The notes under the pieces are model-generated. The model was not told the origin of the DNA, did not search any database, and saw only the letters and a list, made by a program, of their open reading frames with translations. This document shows, in pieces, positions 46,503 to 58,596 of a stretch of 64,000 nucleotides of DNA. Each line of letters starts with the position of its first letter. Position 1 is the first letter of the stretch. Position numbers and translations under genes: made by a program. The DNA lies in the NCBI GenBank assembly GCA_021030915.1, contig JAGEMR010000018.1, positions 310,001 to 374,000 on the forward strand. The letters are read 5' to 3'. The stretch comes from Astrothelium macrocarpum (lineage: Eukaryota > Ascomycota > Dothideomycetes > Trypetheliales > Trypetheliaceae).

Positions 46503-47742
46503 ATGGGTATTCCAGAGCATGCTCCATTCCCTATCAGCCCGCTTTCCTCTGTTCAACCAAATCCGCTGAAGCAAGCTATTACAAATTCCTACGAGGGAGC
46601 AATCACGCCAGTCGATCAGATTGTTGGGACCTCCTATGATGCCCCTCAAGAAAAGGGAAAGACCGTCGTCGATCTGGATGAAGATCACGATACGGTAAAA
46701 AAACCGCCGAGAAAACGCAGGAAGGCGACTGATGGCGAAACCGAAACCAGAGGCAGAGTGTACGATTTTTCTCGCTAGCAAACCGAATATCATTAGAGCT
46801 AATGTCTGAAAAGATTTCGCAAGAAGATGCCACAGAAGAGTCAAAATCTACTGGACAGAGCTTTAGGCAGCCCGTAAGTATCTGTAGTAGGTGAGGACTG
46901 CTTGCGCTGACATGTTTACCTATTAGTTTCTACATTATTGAGCGTACACGCACCGGGACTGGAGATTGTCCAGAAGAGGAGCTTGATCTGGCCGGCACCA
47001 CTGGCAACATTTACAAGATACACATTAAAAAGCAGCCAACGTGTACCTGCCCAGCCTATCAGAAGACCATTAACGAGAAGACGGGCTTCGGCGATGAATG
47101 CAAACACATCCTCTGGGTAATAATCATGTTACCTACTTCTCAACCACCCCTAACCAAAATTCCCAACAGGTCCTCCACCGCGTCCTCAAAGCACCAACTC
47201 ACCTCCAATACCAACTCGCCTTCCTAACCACCGAACTCCGCGAAATCTTCGACAACGCCCCACCCATCCCCTCCGCCTCGCCTTCATTCTCATCCTCCTC
47301 TTCCGACTCCACCAGCAACCGCAAACCCATCGACGACGACTGCCCCATCTGCTGCTGCCCCTTCGAACCCGCCGACAGCGCCACCACCACCACGCCACCG
47401 CTCGAATCCTCCACCGACATCGTCTGGTGCCGCGCCTCCTGCGGCAACAACGTGCACAAGACGTGCTTCGAGCAATGGGCCGCGACCAAAAAGGTGTCGC
47501 AGGGCTACGGGCCCGGCGGCGGCGGCGCGGCGCAGGTGACGTGTCCGTTCTGCCGGGCGCCGTGGCAGGGGGACGAGGATTCGCTCCGGCGCATTGCGAA
47601 GTGTGGCGAGCGCAACGCCGAGGGGTATGTGAATGTCGCCGAGGAGCTGGGCATTTCGACGGAGCGCGATTACTCGACGTATCATCAGCCGTGGGTGAGG
47701 CAGCAGCGGGCGGCGGGGAATATTCCGAGGTATCCGTTTTGA
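46503..47742 (+). CDS. SWIM zinc finger plus RING-type protein, putative E3 ligase
   Basis: Exons 46503-46759, 46814-46873, 46927-47116 and 47170-47742 encode 359 residues. A basic N-terminus (PPRKRRKA) could be a nuclear signal. The SWIM region reads TTGNIYKIHIKKQPTCTCPA and ends in ECKHIL, giving the CxC..CxH pattern, followed by VLKAPTHLQYQLAFLTTELR. A RING-type domain follows: DCPICCCPF, then WCRASCGNNVHKTCFEQW and VTCPFCRAPW. Proteins with SWIM directly before RING (as in ZSWIM2/MEX and fungal relatives) are ubiquitin ligases in the cases studied. The first intron (46760-46813) was placed by the CTAAT branch and family sequence; its acceptor AAAAG is weak. Confidence 0.85.
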
Positions 47743-49255
47743 GGATGGAGAGAGGTAAGCTGGACGCGTTAACTGGTGAGGTGGAGTGTGTTCTTCGCTT
47801 GAAGACTGGACGAACTGGGATGGGTTGATTGATGCTTCGGACTCTATTTTCTGTGCTGCTTGTTGTGTCAGTGGCTTCTACACTGGCTTTCTGATCTTCC
47901 TTTTGCTCTCGGCATGTCTCTCGATTTCGGCTCTCGGACATTCGTCTGGGAAAGGCGTCATCAGGCAAGACTTAATTGGGAAATATTAGATACCCTCGGC
48001 TTGGCGATGATTATTACGACTCTTTTACTCTTCGCTGATGTGGCGCTGCTGTCACCTGGTTGATTGATTTTAGGGAGAGATCTTTGCTGCATTTTCGGCT
48101 CATTTGCTCGACATGAACCGCAATGATGGTAGATTTTGGAAGACGACATTTGGCTCTTTTTGCTTGATGACTTCTACTTTGCTACGTAGCTAGGTAGCCA
48201 ACAACTGAGAGACGACTTTTGTAGATGCTTCGAGGCCATACTAGTATATCGTTCTCATGATACGTTTCACGTGGCTCCCACCAGACTATCCACGGCATCA
48301 GAGCATTAAATGGTTCAAGACAATGGCTATTACCATTGCCGTTGTATTTGATTAGATATGTTATTCTATCACGACATCATTCTTCCTCTCAGTTCGCGAA
48401 TTATACCTGAGCCTCCGAAGAATCGTGTCTACAAGCTGATATGATGGAACCACTCCGAACCTGCTCATGCAAAACAAAAATAGAAGAAAAGAAGGGGGAA
48501 ATAAGAAGGGGAGTAGTATGTACAAAACAGAACTCCCCTCCAGCCGTGTCCACTGGAACCAAATATTAACAATCGCGTCATCTACCGAGAAGCCAAACCT
48601 GCGCGCTTCTGAGGTGGAGCATGGTGATGGTGGCAGACAGCCTGCCTCATTAATGAAGATGCCAACCCGAAACGCACATTGCCGGAACGCCAGAGAGAGA
48701 GAGGAGAGCATTAGCATTCTTGCACGCCAAACATGGAGAGCTCAATGCCCGCAATCCAGTACAGCTTATAAATCGCCATTTGCCGGGCCTGGAGAAAAGA
48801 TAGAAGACACATGCGAGTGCAAGGATTCCAAGACCTGACCTGGTAGACCTCGACCGGCGCAACAATGTAAATCCCGATCTGCGGAGAACAAAACAAAGAC
48901 AAAAGATGTAGGAGGAGCCCTTGGATTCCTAGCCAAGGACGGGAAGCATGATGGCAACTTTTTTGATTCGCAATGCGTAGCAATATTACTGCGTGAGTCC
49001 GGGGTCCGAGATTCGCCATAAACTCCTATAATCGCAACTATCCAGCAATCAATGGGCAAAGCATGCCTGTCCAGCATCTGGTTGGTGCTGTGCTTCCCTG
49101 GCGCTAGATGTGCATAATAAACCCATCAATGACGCGGTGAGTGTGTCCTTCCAACTCTTTCTACGGAGACATCTGCCGACACGGCCTCGCTCTCTTGTTC
49201 GCCTTCATGTGTACTGGTGTGCATGCTTTCGTGCGTGTGATGACGAGGGCGAATA
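47743..49255. other. Convergent gene-free region
   Basis: About 1.5 kb between the SWIM-RING gene and the 3' end of the GT62 gene. Several frames up to about 120 codons exist on both strands, none with a recognisable domain. Confidence 0.35.
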
Positions 49256-50835
49256 CTACGCTGCGTTTCCAGGCTTTTCTTGAGTGTCAATGTGCCAGAC
49301 GACGTAATTCTTGAGGCCATAGACGCCATAGCCGGCGCGCTTGGCCATCTTAGCGAAACCTTCAGTCTCGGCTTGGTTTTCGAAAGCGTAGCAAGGGAAA
49401 TTGATGCCTGTGTTCCTTTAGTTAGCCATAGGCTCCACTTGCATGCGCTTTCTTTCGTGCGTTAATTGAATCGTGGTTGGGAAACGGAACATCAGACGAT
49501 AGGATAAATTGGATGGTATTGAGGAGTTGAGGAAAAGCAACGTACCACTTCGGTGCACATCTGCCTTGACAATGATATTAACTCCCCCTATACCGTCAAG
49601 CGGAATCTCAACATCCTTGTCATCCCGCCAATCCCCCATTTTCGCCATATATTGGCGGTCCGTCTTGTACTCCTTGTAACCCTCGGCAAGGACAACATCT
49701 TTGTCGAGCGTATAGGTAAGCTTACGGCCCGTGTCGGATTCCTGCCAGGAGTTGTAATCGAAGCGGCCTTCAATGTCGACCATTTTACCATGGTCCTCTT
49801 CGTAGCGATGGAACCATATGTCTAGTTGTAAGAAACCCCGTAGTCAGCTACAACACGCCCATTTCGTCATCCTCAACCCAGCTCGAGTTTGAGGCGTAGA
49901 ACAGATGATGAAGAGAACTCACTCGGCACCAACACATCCCGATCATGCGCAATAAAATCCTCAATAATCTTACTCGGACTATCCTTAATATCCACATCGC
50001 GCCAATACACCCAGCTATGCTCCGTCTTCAACGCAGCACTCAGCAGGTAGTTCCGCGCGCGGCCCAGCGCCTTCCGCCGACTCGCCTGCGCCTTGAAGCT
50101 GTGCCGGTCCTCCACATCCATCGAATCCAGCACGCCAAAGTCCTTCTTCACGATCGCCGCGCTGCGGAAGGGGATGTCCTCGTTGGGGTTCGTCTGCACG
50201 CGCTCCAGCTCGGCGGCCAGCAGGCCGACCGTGTCGTCCAGCGTGTCGCCGACCAGGAACGCGACGTCGATCAGCTGGTGCGGGTAGGTGAGCTGGGTGA
50301 GCAGGTCGAAGTACTGCTCCAGGTAGGGGCTGGCGTCGCGGAGCGGCGTGAGGATGAGCACGCGCTCTTGGTTGGACACGGCGTTCGGCGTGGAGCTGAT
50401 GGGGTTGAGGTCGATTTCCGTGATGGTTTCGTTGTTGACTTCGATGGGCGCGTGGTGGTTGTAGATGACGGGCGTTTGGAGGTGCGCGTTCCATGCGGCG
50501 TGCTCGTTGGCGCTCATATCCATGGGCGATTTGGAAGGACCCCAACAGTAGAATCTGGCAACGTGGGAAAGTGTGTTAGCAATGGGGCGCTTTGAGTGTC
50601 TGTAGGGAGGGATGTCTTTTTTTGATGCTACAGCAATTGAGGATTCGAAATGAAGGTCATACTTTTGTACTTCTTCAGCCGTTCCACTCAAGCCTCTCCA
50701 TAATAATATTATTACTATTGCAATGGTAACGAAGAGGAGAAATCGGGTCCGGGTGAGGAAGTTCCATATTATCCGTAAAGGAGGCATGCGACTTCTGGCG
50801 GACTTCCAGGTCATGCCACCCTTGGGGAGCAGCAT
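49256..50835 (-). CDS. GT62 mannosyltransferase (Mnn9/Van1/Anp1 family), Golgi mannan polymerase subunit
   Basis: Exons 50835-49923, 49821-49546 and 49407-49256 give 446 residues. It is a type II membrane protein: short basic cytosolic tail, anchor FLLFVTIAIVIILLW, then lumenal stem. Family blocks are FYCWGPSKSPM, RVLILTPLRDASPYLEQYFD, LIDVAFLVGDTLDDT, the DxD-containing HSWVYWRDVDIKDSP, GRFDYNSWQESD, DGIGGVNIIVKADVHRSG and INFPCYAFENQAETEGFAK. These enzymes extend the alpha-1,6-mannan backbone in the cis-Golgi. The form with IWFHRY and GRFDYNSW is the one usually annotated as Mnn9 or Van1 in filamentous fungi; I leave the paralogue open. The 138-nt second intron is longer than most here. Confidence 0.92.
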
Positions 50836-52125
50836 TTTGAAGAAAAAAGAGAGAAATAGAGATCTGAAGACGCCACAAAGGCGTCCAGAAGCTACGCGCC
50901 TCGGTCCTGGGTGGGAGAAGGGGGGGGTGGTAGAGCTGGAGGGAAAGGAGGGAGGGTCTGGGGGCTGAAGAGAATGTCTGAGATGACAGTCAATGCACCA
51001 GGTCCAGCAGCTGCGAAGCGAATGAATACGGGCCACCAAAGTGAAGGAGCGATGTGGAGATGGGAGGGGGGGTTGTAGAGTGGTGATGTCGAAAAGTCAG
51101 ATGGTAGATTTGGTAGGCAAATGGAGCAGTAATTCCCTTAGGTGTTCTCACTCTTACGCTTGATCCCTGCGCCAGTTTTCCCATGCCGCTATCGCCCAGC
51201 CCAGAAGCTTGTCTTTGCCGGTTGGTCGCTTATCTGCATCTCTTAGTCGCCAAGCCTGTCCCTGACCAGAACCGTTTTTTAATAGCGTGGCTGTAGGACT
51301 AACTGTACTTGCATGAACGATGCAACCAGCTCTGCAGCGGGGAACATTCAATGCGACGCATCAATCTGCTTATTAAAAAAAGCTTTGTAATGGTATCTTG
51401 GATTCCAATCAACAAAGTCTCATCCTTTGCTTCATTTTATTGTTTCATTTTGTTTTTCGTTAGATACAAGTACCGAAAATACTGAGCTAGCCTCCCAGCT
51501 CAAGTAACCTTGTGAAAGGCCGTTATACAAACGAGCGCGTCTCGAGCCACAAAAAATCAATTTTTTTCTTGCGATGCCTGCTTGAACGCTGTGGACAGAA
51601 ACGACAGTATATTACTGTGAAAACGACAGTGCTGCCACCAGATGTCCCGGAAATGCAGATTTGATCGCTGACCGCCGTGAGGCAGATGGCGGAAGTTTAT
51701 CCATCATCTTCTCGCCAATCCCATTGGTTCCGTTCGTATTTAATCCTCCACACGTATAACTTGCGATCCAATCAAAACAAAATGCCGCCGACTCGCGGAG
51801 TTTCTCACTGATAGGCACTTAGGGCCAAGGGACGACCAAGGTTTCGTTTAGCAAGCTTTGATGGTATAGGCATATATTGCCTTGTGAATGACTCGATCCA
51901 TATAGCGATAGTCCATTGATCAATAACAGAAATGATCCGTCTGTGTTTTTAGGGATGCCTTTTCCAAAGGCATGAAAGTGAACGTATCTGTTTTGGAACC
52001 AAACAAGAGCTTCAAAGAGATGGCGTAACTGAGAATGCATACGCGGAATGCTAAGTAATTGAGTGATGATTTTCGTAAATACCGAGAGCTGATCCAGATC
52101 TTTATCTCTAGAGAAAGTAAAGAAG
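50836..52125. other. Intergenic, no gene seen
   Basis: About 1.3 kb covering the GT62 promoter (purine-rich on the + strand at 50860-51080) and the 3' side of the bHLH-like gene. No supported coding frame. Confidence 0.35.
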
Positions 52126-53118
52126 TCAATTGGCAACATCCACCGATGAATAGGGCGTTGAGGAAGGTGTGCTCATCTGCATCGGTTCCGGTGTTTCTGC
52201 TCGAATTTTATCCTCTATACCCTCATCCTGGTCCCATCGCGGCAAGGAATGTAAGATATCTTCTAGCAGCGCAATGAGCACCATGAACTCCTCGGCACGT
52301 TCTCGCATGAGCGGGTCCTTGCTATGAGCCATCTCCTTAGCAATTGCTCTTAATGGAGAACGTTCTGTGCGAATTTCTCTTATCGGCTCATAATGCTGCT
52401 TGAGGACGCGTAGAGCTTCCTCCAAAATAGCAATCTTGACGTATTGTAATTTACTCGTGTCCTCGTTGTTTTTGCTTTGTTTATGGGCATCTTCAAGGCC
52501 TCCGTACTTGGTCAAAATGAGTTGAATGCCTCTAAACGACTTGTTGAGATCCATGCGGGCGTCTCGCTGTGCTTTAGCTCTGGGATTCTTTGACAACGGC
52601 CTTCCAGTCTGTTTTTTGGGCAGGTTTTCGGAGCTAACAGAATCTGTACAGGTCTCACTATCCGACTCTGGCTTTTCTGCTACCTGGCGCAGCGCTTTCC
52701 TTTCAGATAGTTGCTTTAAAAAGTCTTCAAGGGGAGAAAGATTCTTGTAGACTTCTCTCTGCACTTCAATTCTTCTGTCTGCCTCATCATGCGTCGGCCC
52801 CTCATTTGGCCGTTTATGGGAATATTCAGGGGGACAGTGACCCCTGCAGATCCTTCTCTCGAATTCCACCATTTTTGCCACCGTATTTGCTGCTTCTTGT
52901 GGAGGCAACCATTCAGGAACGACTCCGGTAGACTTAGGATCTTTGCAAACATCTCTTTGTAATCCTGGTACTTCTTCCACTACATCTGGCTTTGGTTTCT
53001 CGGCCGGCTGTTTGGGAGGGACTTCCGGGCCCAGAAGATCTTCGATACTGAGAGGGATCCGTCTAGGTGGTCCTATTTTTGAAGATTTCACATTCTTGCG
53101 GTCTGCCACCACCATCAT
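52126..53118 (-). CDS. Putative divergent bHLH-like protein
   Basis: A single exon of 330 residues from the first ATG at 53118 (a second ATG follows at once). The N-terminal half is polar and charged (PPRRIPLSIEDLLGPE). At about residues 180-245 a basic stretch PRAKAQRDARMDLNKSF leads into a helix FRGIQLILTKYGG, a polar loop, and a second helix LQYVKIAILEEALRVLKQHY. This is the basic-helix-loop-helix layout, including the Lys-x3-Leu pattern of helix 2. The usual His/Glu contact residues of the basic region are missing, so DNA binding may differ or be lost. A further helical segment (MRERAEEFMVLIALLEDIL) follows. The domain call is from pattern only; I recognise no named orthologue. Confidence 0.6.
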   Translation of the reverse strand: MMVVADRKNVKSSKIGPPRRIPLSIEDLLGPEVPPKQPAEKPKPDVVEEVPGLQRDVCKDPKSTGVVPEWLPPQEAANTVAKMVEFERRICRGHCPPEYSHKRPNEGPTHDEADRRIEVQREVYKNLSPLEDFLKQLSERKALRQVAEKPESDSETCTDSVSSENLPKKQTGRPLSKNPRAKAQRDARMDLNKSFRGIQLILTKYGGLEDAHKQSKNNEDTSKLQYVKIAILEEALRVLKQHYEPIREIRTERSPLRAIAKEMAHSKDPLMRERAEEFMVLIALLEDILHSLPRWDQDEGIEDKIRAETPEPMQMSTPSSTPYSSVDVAN

Positions 53119-54776
53119 CAATGGAACAGGAGTTGGACTCTCGAAGAGAAAACAGGTGAAGCACGGTATGCTCCAATCTTATTGATTGCCAGACTTCGCA
53201 AGCAAAAGCTTGATTGAACCAAAGATTCGGACAAGAAATTGCTAGGGGAGATGGCGAGAGCTGCCCGTGTCATAACGTAGTAGGAATCATGGATGCTCTT
53301 ATATGAGATTTTCACTATCCTGGTTGAGAATGCTTGGAACCCCTGTTACGTCAAACTAAGAGCACTTTGCAGATGGCTAAGTCGTCCGAGCCTTCAATGG
53401 AAGTTGGAGTCGCACAGAGAGATCCACGAGACGGTATGGTAGATTGAAGCACGCCGCCGATCAATACCAGATGAAGCTTCGTAGTCGTGCGTAGTATGGT
53501 AGGCAATTCCAAAAAAGATGCTCCAAACTTAGACAGCTCAAGACCTTGCCGTAACAAGCATTGTAATGAGCATGAACGTTTCAATCGGGCAGGTGGAGTC
53601 GTTGAGGGATGCGTAACGAACCTCCTTGCATATAATGTCCCTTACATAATGGATGAAGCCCGTTAAAATCCGCAGTGCGAAGATGCATTGTCGATGCTTT
53701 TGCGCATAGGATTTCCATGTGTGGGGCTTGGGCCAAGAAAGCTTATGGGAATGCCGGTCAGTCGACATAGTGTGTCACAAACGGTCCTGCAGGTTTGACC
53801 ATCGGGGCCATAGCTTTCAACGCGCTTCCAAGTCAACTGAGAGTCGGCATTGTGCGTTGTGTGCACGCGGGATCGAATGGGGCGCAAGCGTAATGTATTT
53901 TGCTCAAGCCACACTAACGTCCATAGGTTTTTCTTGTAGCACAAGCGTTAGCAAAAGTATTCAAGGTGGTTGAGAGACACGTTTTGGATGGTTGAAAGTT
54001 GGCTTGCTCAAGGTAGTGGATGGAAGAACTGGCTGGTGTGGTTAGAGTTTGACCTTGATATTGCTTATGTCAACATGGCTTTCTCACTGGATGCCCAGCA
54101 GTCGCGCGGTTCTTCGGAAAATTGGTATCGCTTATTTAAAACCAACCGGCCACCTGCATTGTACGTATAGTTGGACCCGATGATTTTTCTCGATGAAGTG
54201 ACAGGATGGCAAAATGGAGAAATCTATCACACGCAGTCTTTCCCCAGACTCTTGGCTCGTGCAAGGTGCCGCATCATCCGGGTGTGACATTTGCCCACAC
54301 CTTCTGGCGAGCGAATCGCTTGCACTTGGCAAGGACCAGTACTCGGGTAGTCAACGCACACTGCTGGTTAGGGTCAACAAGCGTTTTCGATGATTTTATT
54401 TCAGCAGTAAGATACACCAAGGAGAATGGTATGAACATGAATTGAAAAGCAAAGTAGGGTATGCATAACAGTAGAGTGAGTTTGAAGTGACCGAACCCAG
54501 CCGCCACTGATTGTCATCCCCAAACACCAATACTATCTTCTCATTTGGAACCTCTCCACCACCGTCATGTATTAGTTTTGAGCCCCCCAGAGCGACTCAT
54601 GATTTTTTCGAAGCTTCCATCAAAAACCATGATTTGCAATTACATACACCCCTGTGCCATGCAGAGTCTAAAGGAAGGTAGCGCTCAACAGCTCGACAGA
54701 ATCATGTCAGATTAGATCTATGCAACTTCAAGAGAGGGAATCGAGAAAACAAGAAACGCCAGTATTACATTCACCC
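53119..54776. other. Intergenic, no gene seen
   Basis: About 1.66 kb between the bHLH-like gene's promoter side and the ECM33 3' end. Frames are short and overlapping on both strands. No domain, RNA or repeat recognised. Confidence 0.35.
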
Positions 54777-56121
54777 TCACAACAAACCCATCATTGCCGC
54801 AAACACACCAGTTAGACCGAAGACTGCACCAGTGCTAACTTCAATCGCACTTGCAGCGCCGGTAGCAGATGAAGCACCACCAGCGGTGGGGGTGGTACCA
54901 GCTCCGCCAGGGTTGGTCTGGCTACCACCACAGGTAAACGTGCCCTTGATGGGTGCACTTTGACCAGAGATGGCTTTGAAGGTGTTGCAGTCGGATTGGA
55001 TGTTCGCGGTAGATTGTAAATTGAATGCACCTTCGACATCGCTGAGGGCTGGCAACGTCACACTGGAAGAAGTCAGCATTGCAGAAAAATTGTTATGATG
55101 GGAGTGAATTCTTACTTGGTGAAGTTGCCGTTAATGTCAACAGCGCCACGGACAGTCTTGAGATTGGGAAAGCCATCCATGTTGAGGTAGTCGGGGTTAT
55201 GAGCCAGGGTGAAGCCACCACCAATCTGAATGAGCGAAGGCATAGACACGTTGTTGAGCTTCTCATTGTCGTTGAAAGAGAGCGATTGGTTAATGTAAGT
55301 GACATTAGGGGCGGAAACAGTCATCATCTCGCTACCTTGGATACTAATGGAACCATTGGTGGACTGAAGAGCCGGGAAAGTGATGGAACTGACGTTGATG
55401 AGAGTCAAGTTGAAGGCATTCTCCAAGTTGGGAAGTGACACGCTGAGGTCAGGACCATTTCCAGACACGAATAGAGAGGTATTGATGTGGCGCAGTTGGA
55501 TGTTGATGTCATTCAAGTACCGATTCTCCGTGATTGTGAGCGTATTGACACTCATCAAGTCAATGCCGGTGAGAGCAGCGAGCTCGGTATCTGAGATTTG
55601 CGCATCACCAGCAAGCTCAAGGCCAGGGTCACCAAAGTTCAGGCCTTGTAAATTTGGCAGTGTAATCCATGTCAAGGAGCCAACAGAGTTGAGCTGAGGG
55701 AAGTTCAGGGTGGTCAAAACGGTCAGAGACTGCAATGTGAAGTTTCCTGTGATGGTCTGGAGGCTGTTTGCAGTAATCTGAGTGATTTGAGTGACGTTGT
55801 TGGCAGTAAAAGTGCCATTGATTTCTTGTAGACCACCAAAATCGAGGTTGTCAGTCGTGGAAGGGTCGATGACGATGTCACCAGTGTAGGTTGGGCAAGC
55901 GCCAATGCCAGTGGCATCTGATGCACTTGTGACTGTGGTGGTGGGAGCGGCGCAGTTTTGTGCTGATAGACCGTTAGCTTGTGTTTAGTGGAGAATGCAA
56001 TCAAGCATTTCAGCAAGGGATGCAATCTGATGCCAGCAAAAATCATCAGCGATTTGACCGACTTACCCAAGACCGAGCCAGCGAGGGCCAAAGCCGGAAG
56101 AGCGTATTTGATTATTGACAT
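54777..56121 (-). CDS. ECM33: GPI-anchored cell-wall protein Ecm33/Sps2 family
   Basis: Exons 56121-56067, 55962-55116 and 55062-54777 give 395 residues, the family's usual size. The first exon encodes almost only the signal peptide (IIKYALPALALAGSVLA); maturation leaves QNCAAPTTTV. The body is made of receptor-L-type leucine-rich repeats (NLDFGGLQEINGTFTANN, LTTLNFPQLNSVGSLTW, LPNLENAFNLTLINVSS). A Cys pair (DCNTFK...FTCGG) is followed by a Gly/Ser/Ala spacer and a hydrophobic end (VFGLTGVFAAMMGLL) for GPI attachment. Ecm33 is needed for normal wall structure and often for virulence in fungi. The first intron (104 nt) splits the signal-peptide cleavage region. Confidence 0.95.
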
Positions 56122-58596
56122 GGTGAAACAGAAAGGAGAATCTATAAAATTGTTAGCACGTCGAAAGATAAACAAACCGATGACAGTGATGTTTACGGCA
56201 TTGATAGCACAGCAGATGGTGCAAAATGCGAAGAAAAGTCGAGGGGAAAACTTACGCGAATTAGTGTAAGACTGCTGATGAGTTCACGTTCAATGTGGCT
56301 GATGATGATGGATACAGAGCAAGTGGTTGTCACTTGGGATGGAGCAACCAGCGAGAGCGAATGATGAGAAACGAAGGATGAGGAAACAAAGAGCAGGCCC
56401 AAGACTCGCAACGGCGCAGTGACTGCAAATGACACGAGGGTCAGAGGCAATTGCGGCACGATAGAACGAGATTTCTTGATTGAATTGGGGGCGGGTGCTG
56501 CAGGAAAAAAGAGAAGGCGAGGACTGGGAGGAAGAGGAGAAAAAGGGAGGCGTGTGGAATCCAGCAGAGTGGGCCCGAGCTCCAGACCGGGGCCTGGCTT
56601 GGCCTGTCGGAGTTTAGCTGACGTGGTTGGCCAGGGCATTCAAGCAAGCTCCATCAAACCAAGCTCATGCCGCGCGGCCGTGCGCTCCAAACTCTAGCCT
56701 TTTCCCGCCCCTTCCATCTTCTCATTGGATGGATAGCCCTGCCCACTTTCTGCCCTTGTTTTGCTGGACACACGCAGTTTACCCCTCCCGCCATCACGAC
56801 CATCATCGATGGAGTCGTGATGTCCTTTGGGTTTACGACTTGCATGAGTCATAGCTCTCACTCTGTGACTGCGGCCGCCAGCCATCGCTCACCAACTTTC
56901 GTGGCGGCATTCACACTGGCATTCTTGTGGGGATGGGCATGCCGTTTGATATGCGTCGGCGATAAAGTGTTATCAACCTTGGACGCTATATCTCGCCTGC
57001 TCCACATTTCACCTGACAAAGATAACCCCCTTTCCCGCACCCAGAACCCAATTGGCAGCATTGCTCATTTCGATAGACGTTCCATATAAACTCGTCTTTC
57101 AATCAAGCTCGATTGGAAGCATGTGAGCATCGGTTGACTTGGCCAGGTGGAGCATCCCTGTAGCCCCCAATCTCGGATGTGGGTGCACTATCGTGACGGA
57201 TTTGAGATCCTTGGCGGCACTCACGTCTCCATGCGGTCCGGCGCCACTGAATTCTGTCACCTTCCGATACGCCGGCACCAAGCTTCCAAGTGGCTCTTTG
57301 CATTGACTCGCCAACCCACTTGTAAATAGAGCTGATCTATCGAGCTTAGTTGATAACTATAAGTTTCTGTCATCAGAAGGTTGGGGAGCGATTACATCTG
57401 GTCATGCCTCCATCGCTACGCTAACCAATGCGGTACTCCGCGGCTGGCCAGATTGTTCCCAAATTGCACTATACAGTAGCACAGGCCTGGCGTTTGCTGG
57501 ATTGCATATTGTCATGACCAATGACTGTTGGCGCTTAAAAGGAAGCAGCTAGAGCCCAAAGTCCGGATTCCGAGGAAGATTCAGCAAAAAAGGAGATCCC
57601 AGGTCATGATGCCGCCAATACCTTTTTTGGTCTCCAAATTTCCACGGGTGGCTCCCGTAACGGTTTTCGCTTAACGTCTGCCAAGGCCGATCGCGATGAG
57701 GCTCTCAAAAGGCAAGTTCTTGGCATTCGAGCCTTTGCGGCATCGCGGCATCCTGCAGAATGTCTCGCAGGGCTACTGAAACTTAGATCAACAATTTCAA
57801 CCAAGGATGTTTTGACGTCATTCGATCTTCTCTAATCCGGCTCGTTGCGAGCTATTAATGGCCGCTCGGAATGCGGTCTATTATCATGATCTTCCCGATT
57901 TAATTATTTTGACCTTAACCTGATGGTAATCGTCATTTCCGCACCTGGCCAAGCTTTTTAAGCGTTGGCCCAAGCTTACCCCTATCAGGGATTTTACCTT
58001 GAAAAATTACAGGGGAAGCTTTAGCTTGTCGAATGAACAGATTGGAAATCATCTGAGTCAAGAAAAATAAATTTGAATCCTAAAGGAATCGTCTGCTATC
58101 GCCTTGCTCGCGTGCTAAACACAAAGAATGCAGCCTTTGCAGGACTTGCACGAAGAACGGTTTTATGGTACCACAAGTGCTTCTACTTCCACCACGGATC
58201 AGCCAGGTTACTCAAGCTCTTTTTGGATTCCTGCCGATTACAACTTTAGAAACACTCAGATATCCAAATTTATCTTCTCCGGGTTATGCTGCGATCCGAC
58301 GTTGAAGGGTTCACAACATCATTCGACTCAGATCTGTGCTATCGGCCGCCGTGCATTCCCGGTTTCATGTCAAAATTGTACTGTGTACAACGAGACTAAT
58401 TGAAGATTTGTGCCGCCTTTTGCTCCTTACATGCATTTTCAGAATTGTACATTGGTGACGATGCAGTTTTCGCCATGGTCTTTACACCAAAGGCCATCAA
58501 ATGGTGACAACATACGCAGTCTTAAAACCATCCCCTTCCAGATCAAGACGAATTCAATGTTCCAAATCGGATTTCTGAACAAATTCAAATCACATT
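56122..58596. other. Long intergenic region (2.5 kb)
   Basis: ECM33 promoter side, then 3' side of MAG1. An imperfect inverted repeat AAGCTTACCCCT (57972-57983) / AGGGGAAGCTT (58011-58021) is present. TGACGTCA occurs near 57809. No supported gene on either strand. Confidence 0.4.

Noticed and set aside
49945..50595. A 216-codon + strand frame over the GT62 gene
   Set aside because: Antisense shadow; the minus strand carries the complete GT62 motif set including the DxD.
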